From positions 124,001-188,000 of the forward strand of contig NJPS01000065.1 of assembly GCA_002946415.1 (NCBI GenBank): a stretch of DNA of 64,000 bases. Direction: 5' to 3'. The notes beneath the pieces are model-generated. The model did no database searches. It was given only the letters and a program-made list of their open reading frames with translations, and had not been told where the DNA came from. The stretch comes from Rutstroemia sp. NJR-2017a BVV2. Taxonomy: Eukaryota; Ascomycota; Leotiomycetes; Helotiales; Rutstroemiaceae. Below, piece by piece: positions 54,628 to 64,000 of this stretch (positions within the stretch are counted from its first letter, which is position 1; each line of letters starts with the position of its first letter). The position numbers and the translations under genes were made by a program.

Positions 54628-56965
54628 CTAGAACTTTTCGCCCAGGTTTTCTTGTCCATTCAAGATATCTCTTAACGCCCCAACGTTGATGGTAGGCGTG
54701 GATGTAGCTTCATGAGCAGCGTTCAACAAACGAGTTCTAATCATAATCTCGTAATCCTTCAGAGGAACCACTTTTCCAGAGACTTCATCAAAGACTTTCC
54801 GGTATGAGCCCTCCACCTATTCCAAAAGTCAGCCATGTTTATGTCCTAACCCTCGATCGTAGCATAACAGACCTTGGCTGCTTCCTCTTTCAGCAATGCA
54901 TCCACATCCATCTCAAGATCATCCAAAGCGGCGCCGCGGCTTTTGAATTTATACATTCTCCAGCAATCTGTCAAGCTGATAGAACCATCGGCACACTGCG
55001 TTGCCCATGCTTCAAGGAAAGCATCTGCTTTTCTAAGGACCAATTTTCCTTGCGAAGATTGATCTGCGGAGAGGCCTTCTGATCGTGTACTATAGAGATA
55101 TATAGTCTCCATTTCCGCCCCAAAATGAATGGAGCAGCCGAGTTCCATCTGAACAAATGTGTCCGCACGAATCTCGCGAGAAAAAACGTCGCATAGCAAT
55201 CCAAATTTGCCAGGGCATGGAATATCCTTGTTGTTGACATGAATCATTGGTTGATAGAGAGTCGTCTTGCTTTTAAATGTGCCAGTACTTCTAGCGGAAG
55301 AGGTTGGCCTGATCTGATTGTTGTCTTTTATCACCCCGGAACTGTTCGATGGGATGTTGGTCATCGGATTCCGAAGGCGGCAGGGTAAGCCTAGGATAGA
55401 TCTGTTTTCAATTGGAAGAACCCGTGCTGTATTGGTACTGTTCTTACTAGCCCGAACCATACTCTTCGCGCAAGTATCGGAATGTTCGACCACTGGCTCT
55501 TCAGATAACCAAGGGAACGGCCCCTTGACTGTGCGCTATATTAGCTAGAGCATGAAGGGCGACGGTCAAAGTAAACTTACACATTGTTTGCCAAGTAAGA
55601 CGGTCGGCGAGCCACTGTACACAGGTTAGTAAAGTTGAACATAGAGATATGGGAAGATGACTCGTTGTAGCATGGAATTAGGCAAACTCACACCACGATA
55701 GTGTTGATCACAATCCCGATGCTGTTTCTTTGCCAAGTCACGATTCTTCTGCAAACAGACGAAGAACTCACGTCGACAATTCAACAACACGGCCTTTTTT
55801 TCCATAGTAGACTCATTGGTACGGTATCCCAGTGGTTTGGTTGGGTGATTTCCCGTTGTGGACTCCACCTTCAGATCTGATTTTACACCCGAACCTTCTC
55901 CATCGCCAGTCGAGGAAACTTGCACTACGCCGCGGCTACTCTTGCTGCCTTCTGAGCGACTTGTGTACTTGTTTGCATACCGCTCTCTTGATCGAGATCT
56001 GTGCCTCCTTGAATCGCGTTCACTACCCGATTTTCTTGATCGGACAGGGGACCTAGATCTCGACATGATTCTCCTTGATGGGCCTCTCGTTCCCTTATCA
56101 TAATGGAACGTCCCTCTCTCCTCGTACTGACCGTCTGATACCGAGGGCCCGTCGGTGGCTGTGAACGAGATGAAGAAATGTTTGTGGAGACGAGCGCATA
56201 TGGCCTTGGCGGCTCTGGAAACGGATAAGATCCCTTTTGAGGGACTTCTGCCTTTTAGTTTGGTTGCTTCTGCTGAATTAATGACTGTACTTACAATTAG
56301 CTTTCCAAACCTTGTTTCCGGCCTGCCACTGCTGCCACTGCAGGGTATCGCGAGGGTATCTGTCCTTGATATATGACAATTGTTTTTCAAAGGAGTCCTG
56401 GACATCGCTAGCACGAATCCCACATGTGGATGCTACGGCAATAAGCCTTTCCTGGATATTCAATGGCCTTGGCGGTAAAGCTGGAACTTCACGGGTCTCC
56501 AAAGCTTCTTCTGATTGATCAATCTCCATAACTTCTCCAGGCTCTGTATGCATTGTTGGAGATCGAGGTGAATCCACTTTCGTGGAAACTCCATCCATAG
56601 TTCCGCCAGAGGACGACTCGCGATTAGTCGTGCACACCTGCTGTGATCAGCCTTGATCTTCCAAAATGAAATGAACATTGGGTCGATCTACCTCTGTTGC
56701 AATCCTGCCTGGGAACGGATCTTCAGAAACTGCCACCAAGTTCAGCGGAGTAGAAATCACCAGTAGTTGTGCTTTCACACTCACAGAAGTGCTCCCAGAC
56801 CAAATATTCGGTTCTCCCCAAAGCCCAAGATTCCGCACAATGCGGATTGGCAGCGTAAACCCGACTGAGCTTCTCATGAAAATAATCCGAGATGATGGAA
56901 GGCGCAATGCCTTTCTCTTGCGCTTTCTTACCTATAAGCTTCTGTTGAGTATCGTAAGATGCCAT
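54628..56965 (-). CDS. RS-rich fungal protein with duplicated N-terminal module
   Basis: Seven exons (56785-56965, 56692-56729, 56295-56640, 55692-56158, 55581-55614, 54873-55528, 54628-54816) encode 636 residues in one frame. Residues ~15-58 and ~150-195 are two copies of one module: GI-x3-S-x3-D-x-F-x3-LS ... P-x6-W ... W. Between them is an acidic/Pro segment (EVMEIDQSEEALETREVP). Exon 4 has an RS-like region (SRSRSPVRSRKS, RRHRSRSRER) as in splicing factors. It is followed by KKAVLLNCRREFFVCLQKNR and, in exon 6, a ~200-residue mixed alpha/beta region with LLCDVFSREIRADTFVQMEL. I do not recognise the family. The RS region suggests RNA-linked, nuclear work. The exon 3-4 junction (136-bp intron) and the small exons 2 and 5 are least certain. 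Confidence 0.62.
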
Positions 56966-57676
56966 GTTCAAGACCTAAAAAAGATAAGGTGGATGAAATG
57001 GAAATGCGTTTCCAAGATGGAGTTGAGTTTTTATTGTTTGTGCATTTGATTGTTTGCCTGCCGGTTAATCGTAAAGTTGACAGGAAGGGAAAGGAACTAG
57101 CATCGGACCGCGCCTCATTTACTTCACCTTTGTGAAAAAGTGAATATATGATATTAGAGAAATATATCAGATTTACCAGAAAAGTTTAGTCTTGGCACCG
57201 AAAGTAGGTCGACTATTTAGGATATGTTGCTTCCTCTTCTGCAGCTACCCTGTCTAATACTGAGCACCTTTTTTGTTTTTTTTTACCCTGTGTATCCACA
57301 CACCTCCCCTACCAGCACCATAGTGCTGCATGAAGTGTGCAAATCATATGTTTGCCAAATTCTGTGAATTCAGGATAGATCTGCGGAATGATTGTTGCCT
57401 ACTATGGCCACAAGATATTCGGCATACGCTTGCTGCTCTGTGCATGTCTTGAAGAACTCTTCACTACGGCATTTCTAGGCACAGTAAGGACTTTCAGTCA
57501 GGACACAAGCGTAGTCAAAGTTGAAGAAAGTGTCTTTGCTGAATCAGAAACCCAATATAATCCTCATTACGCGTTCAGTTCCTTCGAAGTTTATCCCGCA
57601 CCAGCCATACCAATCCATGCAGCCCAAAACTCCAATCCCCCCATCTATATCAGTCATAACGTGGTATCTTACAAGA
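56966..57676. other. Intergenic, RS-gene promoter and NGG1 3' region
   Basis: About 0.7 kb, with T-rich tracts at 57268-57285. A + frame at 57388-57723 overlaps the NGG1 end and has no domain. Nothing else supported. Confidence 0.4.
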
Positions 57677-59811
57677 TTACTCCTCTTCATCGTCTTCATC
57701 CCAACCTTCTTTCTCCTTCCTGATGAACTCAGCCATCGTCTCTGGTTTGAATATGGAGCTGCCTTCATCCTTTGACCTAGGTACTCTTCCAAGATTCTTC
57801 TCATCATCAAAGACAGCGCCGATTTGGTCCATCCATTTCTTTCTCTTCTCCATCAACGACTTCGTTACATCGCCAATACCTGGTCTCGCCGTCCCAGTGC
57901 CATTGGCAGCGGCTGCAGCATGACCAGCGCCTCCAGGATTCTTTTTACTTTTCTTAGTCTTTCCGATCGTGCGAGAGCGTTTGAGGTACGCCGTTTGTAC
58001 TTGGCTATCCAAATCCTCGAGAATAGATTGATATTCTTGATGTGCCATGCGCTCTTTGGTGAGCTCTTGCAGTCTAGCCTTACGAGCACCATTGATGATA
58101 GATTGCTCCTTGAGCTTGCCTTGCAGGAAGCGGAGACGTGCAGCAATTTCATCATCATAATGAGCATCGTAATCGGGTTCGGTATCGGGCGGAAGGAATC
58201 CAATATGTCGAAGTTCTTGTTTGATTCTTTCATCTACTTGAGCATGATCGAGCTTGTGATGGTTCGCTTTCTTCCATGATTCGGACGAGGAGTCGGGCAT
58301 ACACGTCGCTGGAGGCAATAGCGCGGGAGCATCGCTAGATTGACTTGGCTCTCCCATGTCACCATTCATATCGCCATTCATGTGAGAATCGCCATTGGTG
58401 AACCCGTTAGTGGCAGGCTTTTCTTCAGATGGTGCAGCGCGATGTTCTGGTCTTAAAGTGGCTAGGAGTCGCGATAGAATTGGACCGGCCGAGACCTGAT
58501 CTGTCTCTGCTATGGAGTCATCCAAGTCTTCGATACTTCCCCGCGGTTGATTCGGAGGTAGTTTGTCTCGTCCTTGATGTGGCGTATCAGCAGATAAAGT
58601 TCCATCCTCTTCAGCCCATACCTCCGTATAATGTTTCTTGCCTCGTCGAGGAATAATAAACGGATTGACACGGTCTCCGCGTTCACGAAGGAATGCAAGA
58701 TCTTCTTCTGTGAACGGCCGGAAGTATGGCTCCAAGTATGTCGCAAATGTGTTGGCTTGTACTTGATTTGTAGGCTTAGCATTGCTAAAATCTTTGTCGG
58801 GGGGAGTCCCTGCAATCAGATCTTTCAGATCGTTCTTTGGGTAGACAGCTACGGAGTAAATTTCCTTCTTCTCCTCTTCGCTCATACCAGGAGTCACCTT
58901 CCTTATTTCGTAAACGGTCGGGTCGGGAAAGGTCGAAGGATCTTCGCCGAATGTTTGGTGGTTGGGAATCTTAGGCGCGGGTGGAGGTTGGTGCTCATCA
59001 GAGCTAGACTCATCGTCGCCGGCATCTTGTTTCACGTCAACATCCATACCAGCTGCTGGTGTTGCTGGTGCCACAGGCGAAAGCGACGAACTAGCAGAAT
59101 CTCTAACTCTATCCCTATCCTTAGACAACTTTCTTTTGTGCGTGCTATCTCGACCCGGCACAGCGAGCTGGTCTATACACAAATTAGTACAAGAGGCATA
59201 CCCGAAAACCAATTTCCTTGGCGAGCAATGGCAGAAAAGAGTGAATATCAGTTGAAATTAAAAGCGACTAACGTACCGACACCACTTCCGTCTTGAGGTG
59301 CAACAACATGCGCGCCATGTGTTAACGGTCTCTCCTTCTCCTCTCTAGCACTGCTAACATCCTTTCTCTTCTTTATTTTCTGCGCCTTGTGTCTTCCACG
59401 CTCCTCTTCGTCAGCAAGATCTCGTCTCACCCTTTCCTTTTGTTCTTCATCTCTCTTTTCAATTTCTAACTCTTCGTTTCTTTCTTTTCTTGATTGAGCT
59501 AAGATGCGCATGCCCTTATCGCAAACGCTTCCTCGCTCTTCGACACTCGCGGCGAATCTCTCCATTCGTGCCATTAGAGCCTCTAGATCTCTAGAAGTTG
59601 GTATCGCAGACGCATTCTGTTCGGTAAGTTCATCTCCAAGGGATGTTCGAAGAGCGTGAATTGGAATTTGTGTATATAGAGTCTTGCCGGCGTCAACATG
59701 GGCGGCAGAACCGGCAGTGCCGACAAAGCTTGGGGTGGTGTTTCGGCTGCGAGATTGTCTTCCATCTCTACCTTTCTTGCCCGTTCCCTTCTGACCTGGC
59801 ATAGGAGGCAT
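57677..59811 (-). CDS. NGG1: SAGA/ADA adaptor Ngg1 (Ada3)
   Basis: Two exons (59277-59811, 57677-59172; intron GTACGT...TACTAAT...TATAG) encode 676 residues. The N-terminus [20 protein letters not shown] is basic. A helical region ([19 protein letters not shown]) and a charged coiled coil follow. The middle is disordered with acidic patches and an Asn/Gly repeat ([16 protein letters not shown]). The conserved C-terminal ADA3 domain includes [20 protein letters not shown] and [19 protein letters not shown], then [20 protein letters not shown]. Ada3 couples Gcn5 and Ada2 in SAGA and stimulates nucleosomal histone H3 acetylation. Yeast Ngg1 is 702 residues. It is in tandem, same strand, with the RS-rich gene. 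Confidence 0.92.
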
Positions 59812-61680
59812 TTTGCCGGCGGTTCATATGCGATAGGTGGTAAGGCTGCAGCGAGTGCGATGTCCGAGGTTGCGAGTCTGTATGCGATTGATCTGTTGTC
59901 AAATTATGTGCGACCTATATAAGCTTATCGAATATCGCTATTTGGTTATCGTGTAAATAATTGTTTGAGTCGGAACATGCTCAGAATGGTCGTTGAATGT
60001 ACTCTATCACCTTAGTGGCCCGTCATCACAATCAACGCGATAATTGCTTGGTCAATACTTAGCACAAAGTGTACAAACGGGCAAAGGTTGTTCCGAGACC
60101 ACATGTGAGATTGGTATGATTACTTAACTTAAACCTTTAAGCATCCGACGCGACCTCGCTTGTGCCTGTCCACATGCTGGCAGCGCAGGGCGAATCAGAA
60201 ACTCGCCGGGAATACGTACGCAAATGCTCCAGGTAGCGTGGTGGCTACTAGCTAAATCCTCTGGAAACTCCAAAATGTTTTAGAAAATTCCATCGGAAGA
60301 TATATTCTGGATATTATCTACAGAGTATAACTATTCATGAATAGTAAGATGATTAGTAAGAATAATCAGCCACTCGGAGTACAACGGCGTGTCAAGCTGC
60401 TGTCTCTGTGGCACTGTGCGAGAGAAGCAAGCTCTGGTCTACGCTCAGGAGCTGTGATGGGGACATTGGTGAGGTGTTCTCATTCATGGCTGACTTTAGA
60501 CTTTGGCCAAAGTCACGCACACCAGGCCACTTTGTGAGGTGTCTGCTCCGAAAGTCGAGCTTCGAATTCCTCGTGCTCGGATTAGGATTAGCCCACCAGG
60601 ATATTGTGCTCCTCGGTAGGTCGTGGTGGAGGCGATGGATCTATACGAGCTGGGTGTATGGTTGTACGTGATATCGGGTGAGCATGGCTTTTTCTGGCGA
60701 CAAGCCATCCAGCCGATCAAGATGGGTGAGAGAAGCAGCACAAAGCCAGGCTCTCCCCGTACGTCCGGTCCAAAGTCCCCCCTTCGATGACATCCGAGTG
60801 CGAGACATCCGAAACAAGTCGCTCCCTTGTGTCACGCCCTTCGTTTTCCCTTGGGTAAGCATTTCCATGCAATCTTCGTTTCTGATTGCCCGTCCTTTTT
60901 GCTCACTTGCGGCACGCCTGCAGGTCGCCTCGGCCAATGGAATAAATGCATGTGGGTGGGAAAAAACGCAAATGGATGAGTCGGGATTCAAGCTTTTCGC
61001 TAACCGCTCTCTAAAGGCTTGAAAGTTCCCATTTTCTTGGCACGACGTTTTCCCATCTCCAAATCTACATCTATGTTGTCGAATTGCTCTTGCGTCTGTA
61101 CACTCCCAGATATTTCACAAAGATTTCTTCGTATCGCGGTATGCTTATGGTCAATTGGAATTGATCGACGTGTCGGAGGGTCTTTGCCCGAAGCAATAGA
61201 TCCTGCGCAACAATTCTACGAGTATTCATCCTTACAATAATAATGTGTAAGTTCTCCCTTGCTGGCCCCAGCCAGTTCCCAACCCCAGAATTTCGCGTCC
61301 TTGGCGCAGATGTCAACATTCTTGGCCCCCCCCATCCGAAGAGGCTCTGTCGCAGCCCATCCTAAGACTCTGATATACTGACTTCATTTAATATTAGCTT
61401 TAAATGAGCTCGAAAATTTTGTGTATGTATACCCTTATAACATGACATTCATCCAACCTATCAGATCTGAAGTCGCGTCGCCTGGTGCTTGGCCCGAATC
61501 TGCTGTAGCCCATCACCTCCACCATACGATGGAAGGGCATCAAGATCCCCCTCCAAGTTCATCTTTTGTGCTATCAGTATCACTAATGCTATATCAGTTT
61601 GATCTTTCCAAACCAAGGTTGGACTAGCGCAGCTACGAATGATCAACTTACGAATGAGGTGTCTCAGTTGAGCGTACGTT
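59812..61680. other. Intergenic, ~1.9 kb; probably hides exon 1 of the RING gene
   Basis: NGG1 promoter on the left. A CAAT/GATA-containing middle. Frames on both strands between 60.4 and 61.3 kb lack domains. The signal-peptide exon of the PA-TM-RING gene is expected here, likely between ~61.2 and 61.66 kb, but no candidate was convincing. Confidence 0.4.
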
Positions 61681-63329
61681 GTGAAGATCCTCTCCACGAA
61701 GTATTCCATTGACATAACCGAACAGCCCAACATCTCTTACGCCGAGAACATTTCCAACAATCTTCGGACACTATCGACCCATAATGCGGACGCGAGTGGG
61801 GTTATAGGGGGCTTTCTTTATGTCCCAGATCTCAATCGCGATGATGCATGCTACAACATCTCGAAACAGTATGTTCCCGCGAACGTAACCCGACAATCCG
61901 ATCTTCCTCCAACAGACTTTACTCTCATTGCGCTAGCACCATGGATCAGTGTGGAATGCACTCAAGGTTATCTTGCTGCAGCACGCGAAGACCCTGTGCG
62001 AGCTTTCATCTTCTATCAACCCGATAACAGCACGAGTCAGCCACCTCCAATCAGCTCAGAACAATGGTCATTGCGAGATGGGGGTTCTTGGAAGACTGCA
62101 AACAACTTCCCGGCATATGCTGTTCCTGGAAGCCTGGGAGCTCGTATGATGTATGAATTGAGCAGATATTCAGGGAACCTAACAGACGTTCCCCACGGTC
62201 ATCAGCTATCAATGATACCCGGTATTGATCCGCGGGATTATGTACGAATATACACCCAGCTGGATCTATCGCAAGGCTCCTCGCTGCCAAGCCTGTGGGA
62301 GTTTCTCCTAATAATAATTGCTGTACTTGTTGTTATGTTAGCCGTCACTTCAGGCTCGATGCACTACATCCAAAGAAGTCGAAGGCGAGCCTTACGACGA
62401 CGTGTGCAGACGGGCGAGGTGAACTTGGAAGCACTTGGGATTAAGCGACTTACCGTACCACAACAAGTTATTGATAATATGCCTCTTTTCACTTATAGTT
62501 TTGGCACAGAGGAGCTTGTCGACACACCAAAAGATCCAAACACGCCCATTCTTCATGAATCTCAAGATTCTCCCGAGAACGAAACTTCCACGGTAGCAAA
62601 CAGTACAACGTCAAATAACATACAGCCAGTTGCTCCGGTTAACAACGAAGCTACCCTCACGTTGACCCAGAATCATCGGCTTGTATCCTTCTCTCAACCC
62701 ACTTGTCCAATTTGCTTGGACGATTTCGAGGCCGCAGCTACTTTGATACGAGAACTGCCGTGCGGGCACATATTTCACCCTGATTGCATCGATCCCTTCT
62801 TGAGCAATAATAGTTCTCTATGCCCAATGTGTAAAAAGAGCGTTTTGCCTGTTGGGTATTGCCCTACAGAAATCACCAATGCCATGGTCACTCGTGAAAG
62901 AAACATGCGAAGGTTGCGTTCGAGAATCATGGTTCAGGATGATCGGCCGGATCTTGAAGAAGGCCATAGACGGATCTCGAATCGAAGCTTGAGCTCCGCT
63001 TGGAAACGAAGGATATTCACTTCCTCGACAGCGGTGTCAAATGAAGTTCAGTTGACGTCTGCGATGTCTAATGGCACCGTGCCGCCCTTAATGACAAATG
63101 CATTATCTTCGCAACCCCCAGCAGCTGAAGCAGCTGCACAGACTCGGCAAGAGAGGGCACGCCAACGTTTAGAAGAGCTCGCCGCTCAGCAACCAGAGAT
63201 AGAAGATCCAGATCTGGTAACAAGGCGGCAGCAGTCAGCATGTATGTTACCCCCATGCGTCTCGTTTACACCTGACTAATCTTCGCAGGGCGACGAGCGG
63301 TACTGAAAATTTTCCCAGGTTATTCTTGA
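61681..63329 (+). CDS. PA-TM-RING-H2 ubiquitin ligase (5' end unresolved)
   Basis: A main exon to 63241 plus a last exon 63289-63329 (intron GTATGT...CTGACTAAT...CGCAG), ending AWRRAVLKIFPGYS. The main frame opens without an ATG; an acceptor such as GTGAAG just before ILSTKYSIDITEQ is likely, so the start given is only the frame edge. The lumenal part is a PA-like domain with many N-glycosylation sites (APWISVECTQGYLAAARED, RAFIFYQPDNS). A transmembrane helix (FLLIIIAVLVVMLAVTSG) follows. The RING-H2 is CPICLDDF...LPCGHIFHPDCIDPFL...CPMCKK, a complete C3H2C3 zinc ligand set. The tail is Arg/Gln/Ala-rich. Such ligases sit in endomembranes or vacuoles and ubiquitinate membrane cargo. The signal peptide must lie in a missing upstream exon. 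Confidence 0.8.
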
Positions 63330-63799
63330 GGGGTTATTGTATATATTAATGACATTGTCTGCATTTTAGCGTAGCATGTGGCGGGATAGATGTTGGTAGG
63401 CGTTTTACACACTGAAAACTGTGCGATGAACGGGAAGCGGAAACCCAGACCGCGCGGCGTGGATTATTTGGAGGGATATCGTTTCTGATTTATGGCAGTG
63501 ATTTGTACGACCTGCTTGGCAGGCGCATTTGAGGCGTATCATCTGTGCATCGGGAAATACCTTGAGACAGGTATATCGGAGTAGGATCTTTGGCAGACGA
63601 CACGTTGATGTTGATGATGAAATGGCTCGTCGATATGATATAGTATATAGTATAATGGCATGGTTGTTCACTTCTTGAATAGACGTGTACATACGTTTCG
63701 TAGTATGTCACCTTTTCACTTTTCTTCAAGCTGCACACGTCCAATGATTCTCGCGGGGGTGGAGGGTTCTGCGTAGGCCAAGTTTGACACATTAAACCT

Positions 63800-63838
63800 T
63801 GTCAGAAGCTTATCATCAACCCTGTCAGAAGCTTATCA
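63800..63838. repeat. 16-base direct repeat, 23-bp period
   Basis: TGTCAGAAGCTTATCA occurs at 63800-63815 and again at 63823-63838. Confidence 0.85.
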
Positions 63839-63935
63839 GTGCATTATCTATCTGCAGGGTCAGTTACAGCCCACTATGGGAACTTGGGAAGAACTCTTAC
63901 CTTCTTGTTCGAGAGCTTAAATGCGCTCTCTTGAC

Positions 63936-63965
63936 ATGCGAATTCCATGCGAATTCCATGCGAAT
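63936..63965. repeat. 11-bp tandem repeat
   Basis: ATGCGAATTCC repeated 2.7 times. Contains EcoRI-like GAATTC cores. Non-coding. Confidence 0.85.
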
Positions 63966-64000
63966 GTTGGCCTTCCTCGAAGTGAACGTCGATCGTAGAG

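Larger units (their letters stand above)
63330..64000. other. Right-edge intergenic
   Basis: 3' flank of the RING gene and unassigned sequence with two short direct repeats (listed separately). Minus frames at 63405-63792 have no domain. Confidence 0.4.

Noticed and set aside
56273..56294. 22-bp intron in the RS-rich gene (donor 56294, acceptor 56273)
   Set aside because: It is in frame but far below the minimum fungal intron size; a 136-bp intron with a pyrimidine-rich end was used instead.
55626..56423. 265-codon continuous minus frame as a separate gene
   Set aside because: Its middle is exon 4 of the RS-rich gene, while the ends are intron sequence read through; splicing gives a longer consistent frame.
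1..64000. RIP-mutated transposons, CRISPR arrays, bacterial-type operons
   Set aside because: No transposase, reverse transcriptase or terminal repeats and no strongly A/T-shifted blocks were seen. The gene structure is eukaryotic, so CRISPR or operon calls do not apply.

Overview
The window is nuclear DNA from a filamentous ascomycete (Pezizomycotina). The gene set would fit a leotiomycete, but that placement is inference. The evidence is dense short genes on both strands, introns of about 45-140 bp with GTNNGT donors, CTAAC/CTGAC-like branch sites and (C/T)AG acceptors, and fungal proteins such as Mdm12, Utp17, Ngg1, a two-domain betaine-lipid synthase and a 2EXR protein. I saw no rRNA, tRNA, transposon or CRISPR array. 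All exon structures were built by hand from splice signals and reading frame.

Layout. 0-9 kb: a small zinc-finger protein, a 2-oxoglutarate dioxygenase (-), UTP17/NAN1 (-) divergent from RPB10 (+), then 2.4 kb without a convincing gene. 9-21 kb: a 753-residue fungal protein with an S/T-P-K/R array and a repeated helical domain, two tandem DUF7918-like paralogues ending in SUMO-interaction-like motifs, an MDR reductase and a single-pass membrane glycoprotein. 21-31 kb: betaine-lipid synthase (-), NOC2 (-) divergent from VPS28 (+), which converges on MDM12 (-).

30.7-39.5 kb is a gene-poor region. It contains a spliced 58-residue cysteine-rich protein gene (32841-33075, -) too short for ordinary ORF calling, a nearby Cys-rich reading frame, regulatory-looking motifs and simple repeats. 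It ends at a 131-residue conserved small protein (39566, +).

41-49 kb: an Mx-type dynamin-like GTPase whose frame is interrupted by one in-frame TGA, a 2EXR protein, DEG1/PUS3 (-) with an in-frame upstream start that could add a mitochondrial presequence, and a divergent atypical Rho-like GTPase with a CaaX end. 51-60 kb: PRPP synthetase (-) divergent from RPC17/RPC9 (+), then an RS-rich protein with a duplicated N-terminal module (-) and NGG1/ADA3 (-). 61.7-63.3 kb: a PA-TM-RING ubiquitin ligase whose first exon I could not place.

Functionally this is mostly housekeeping: ribosome biogenesis (UTP17, NOC2), RNA polymerase subunits (RPB10, RPC17), tRNA modification (DEG1), nucleotide supply (PRS), SAGA (NGG1), ESCRT-I (VPS28) and ER-mitochondria lipid transfer (MDM12). 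Several growth genes sit in divergent pairs sharing short promoters. I see no biosynthetic cluster or defence island. The least explained elements are the Cys-rich mini-gene in the gene-poor region, the DUF7918/SIM pair, the exon-duplicated RS protein and the stop-interrupted dynamin.
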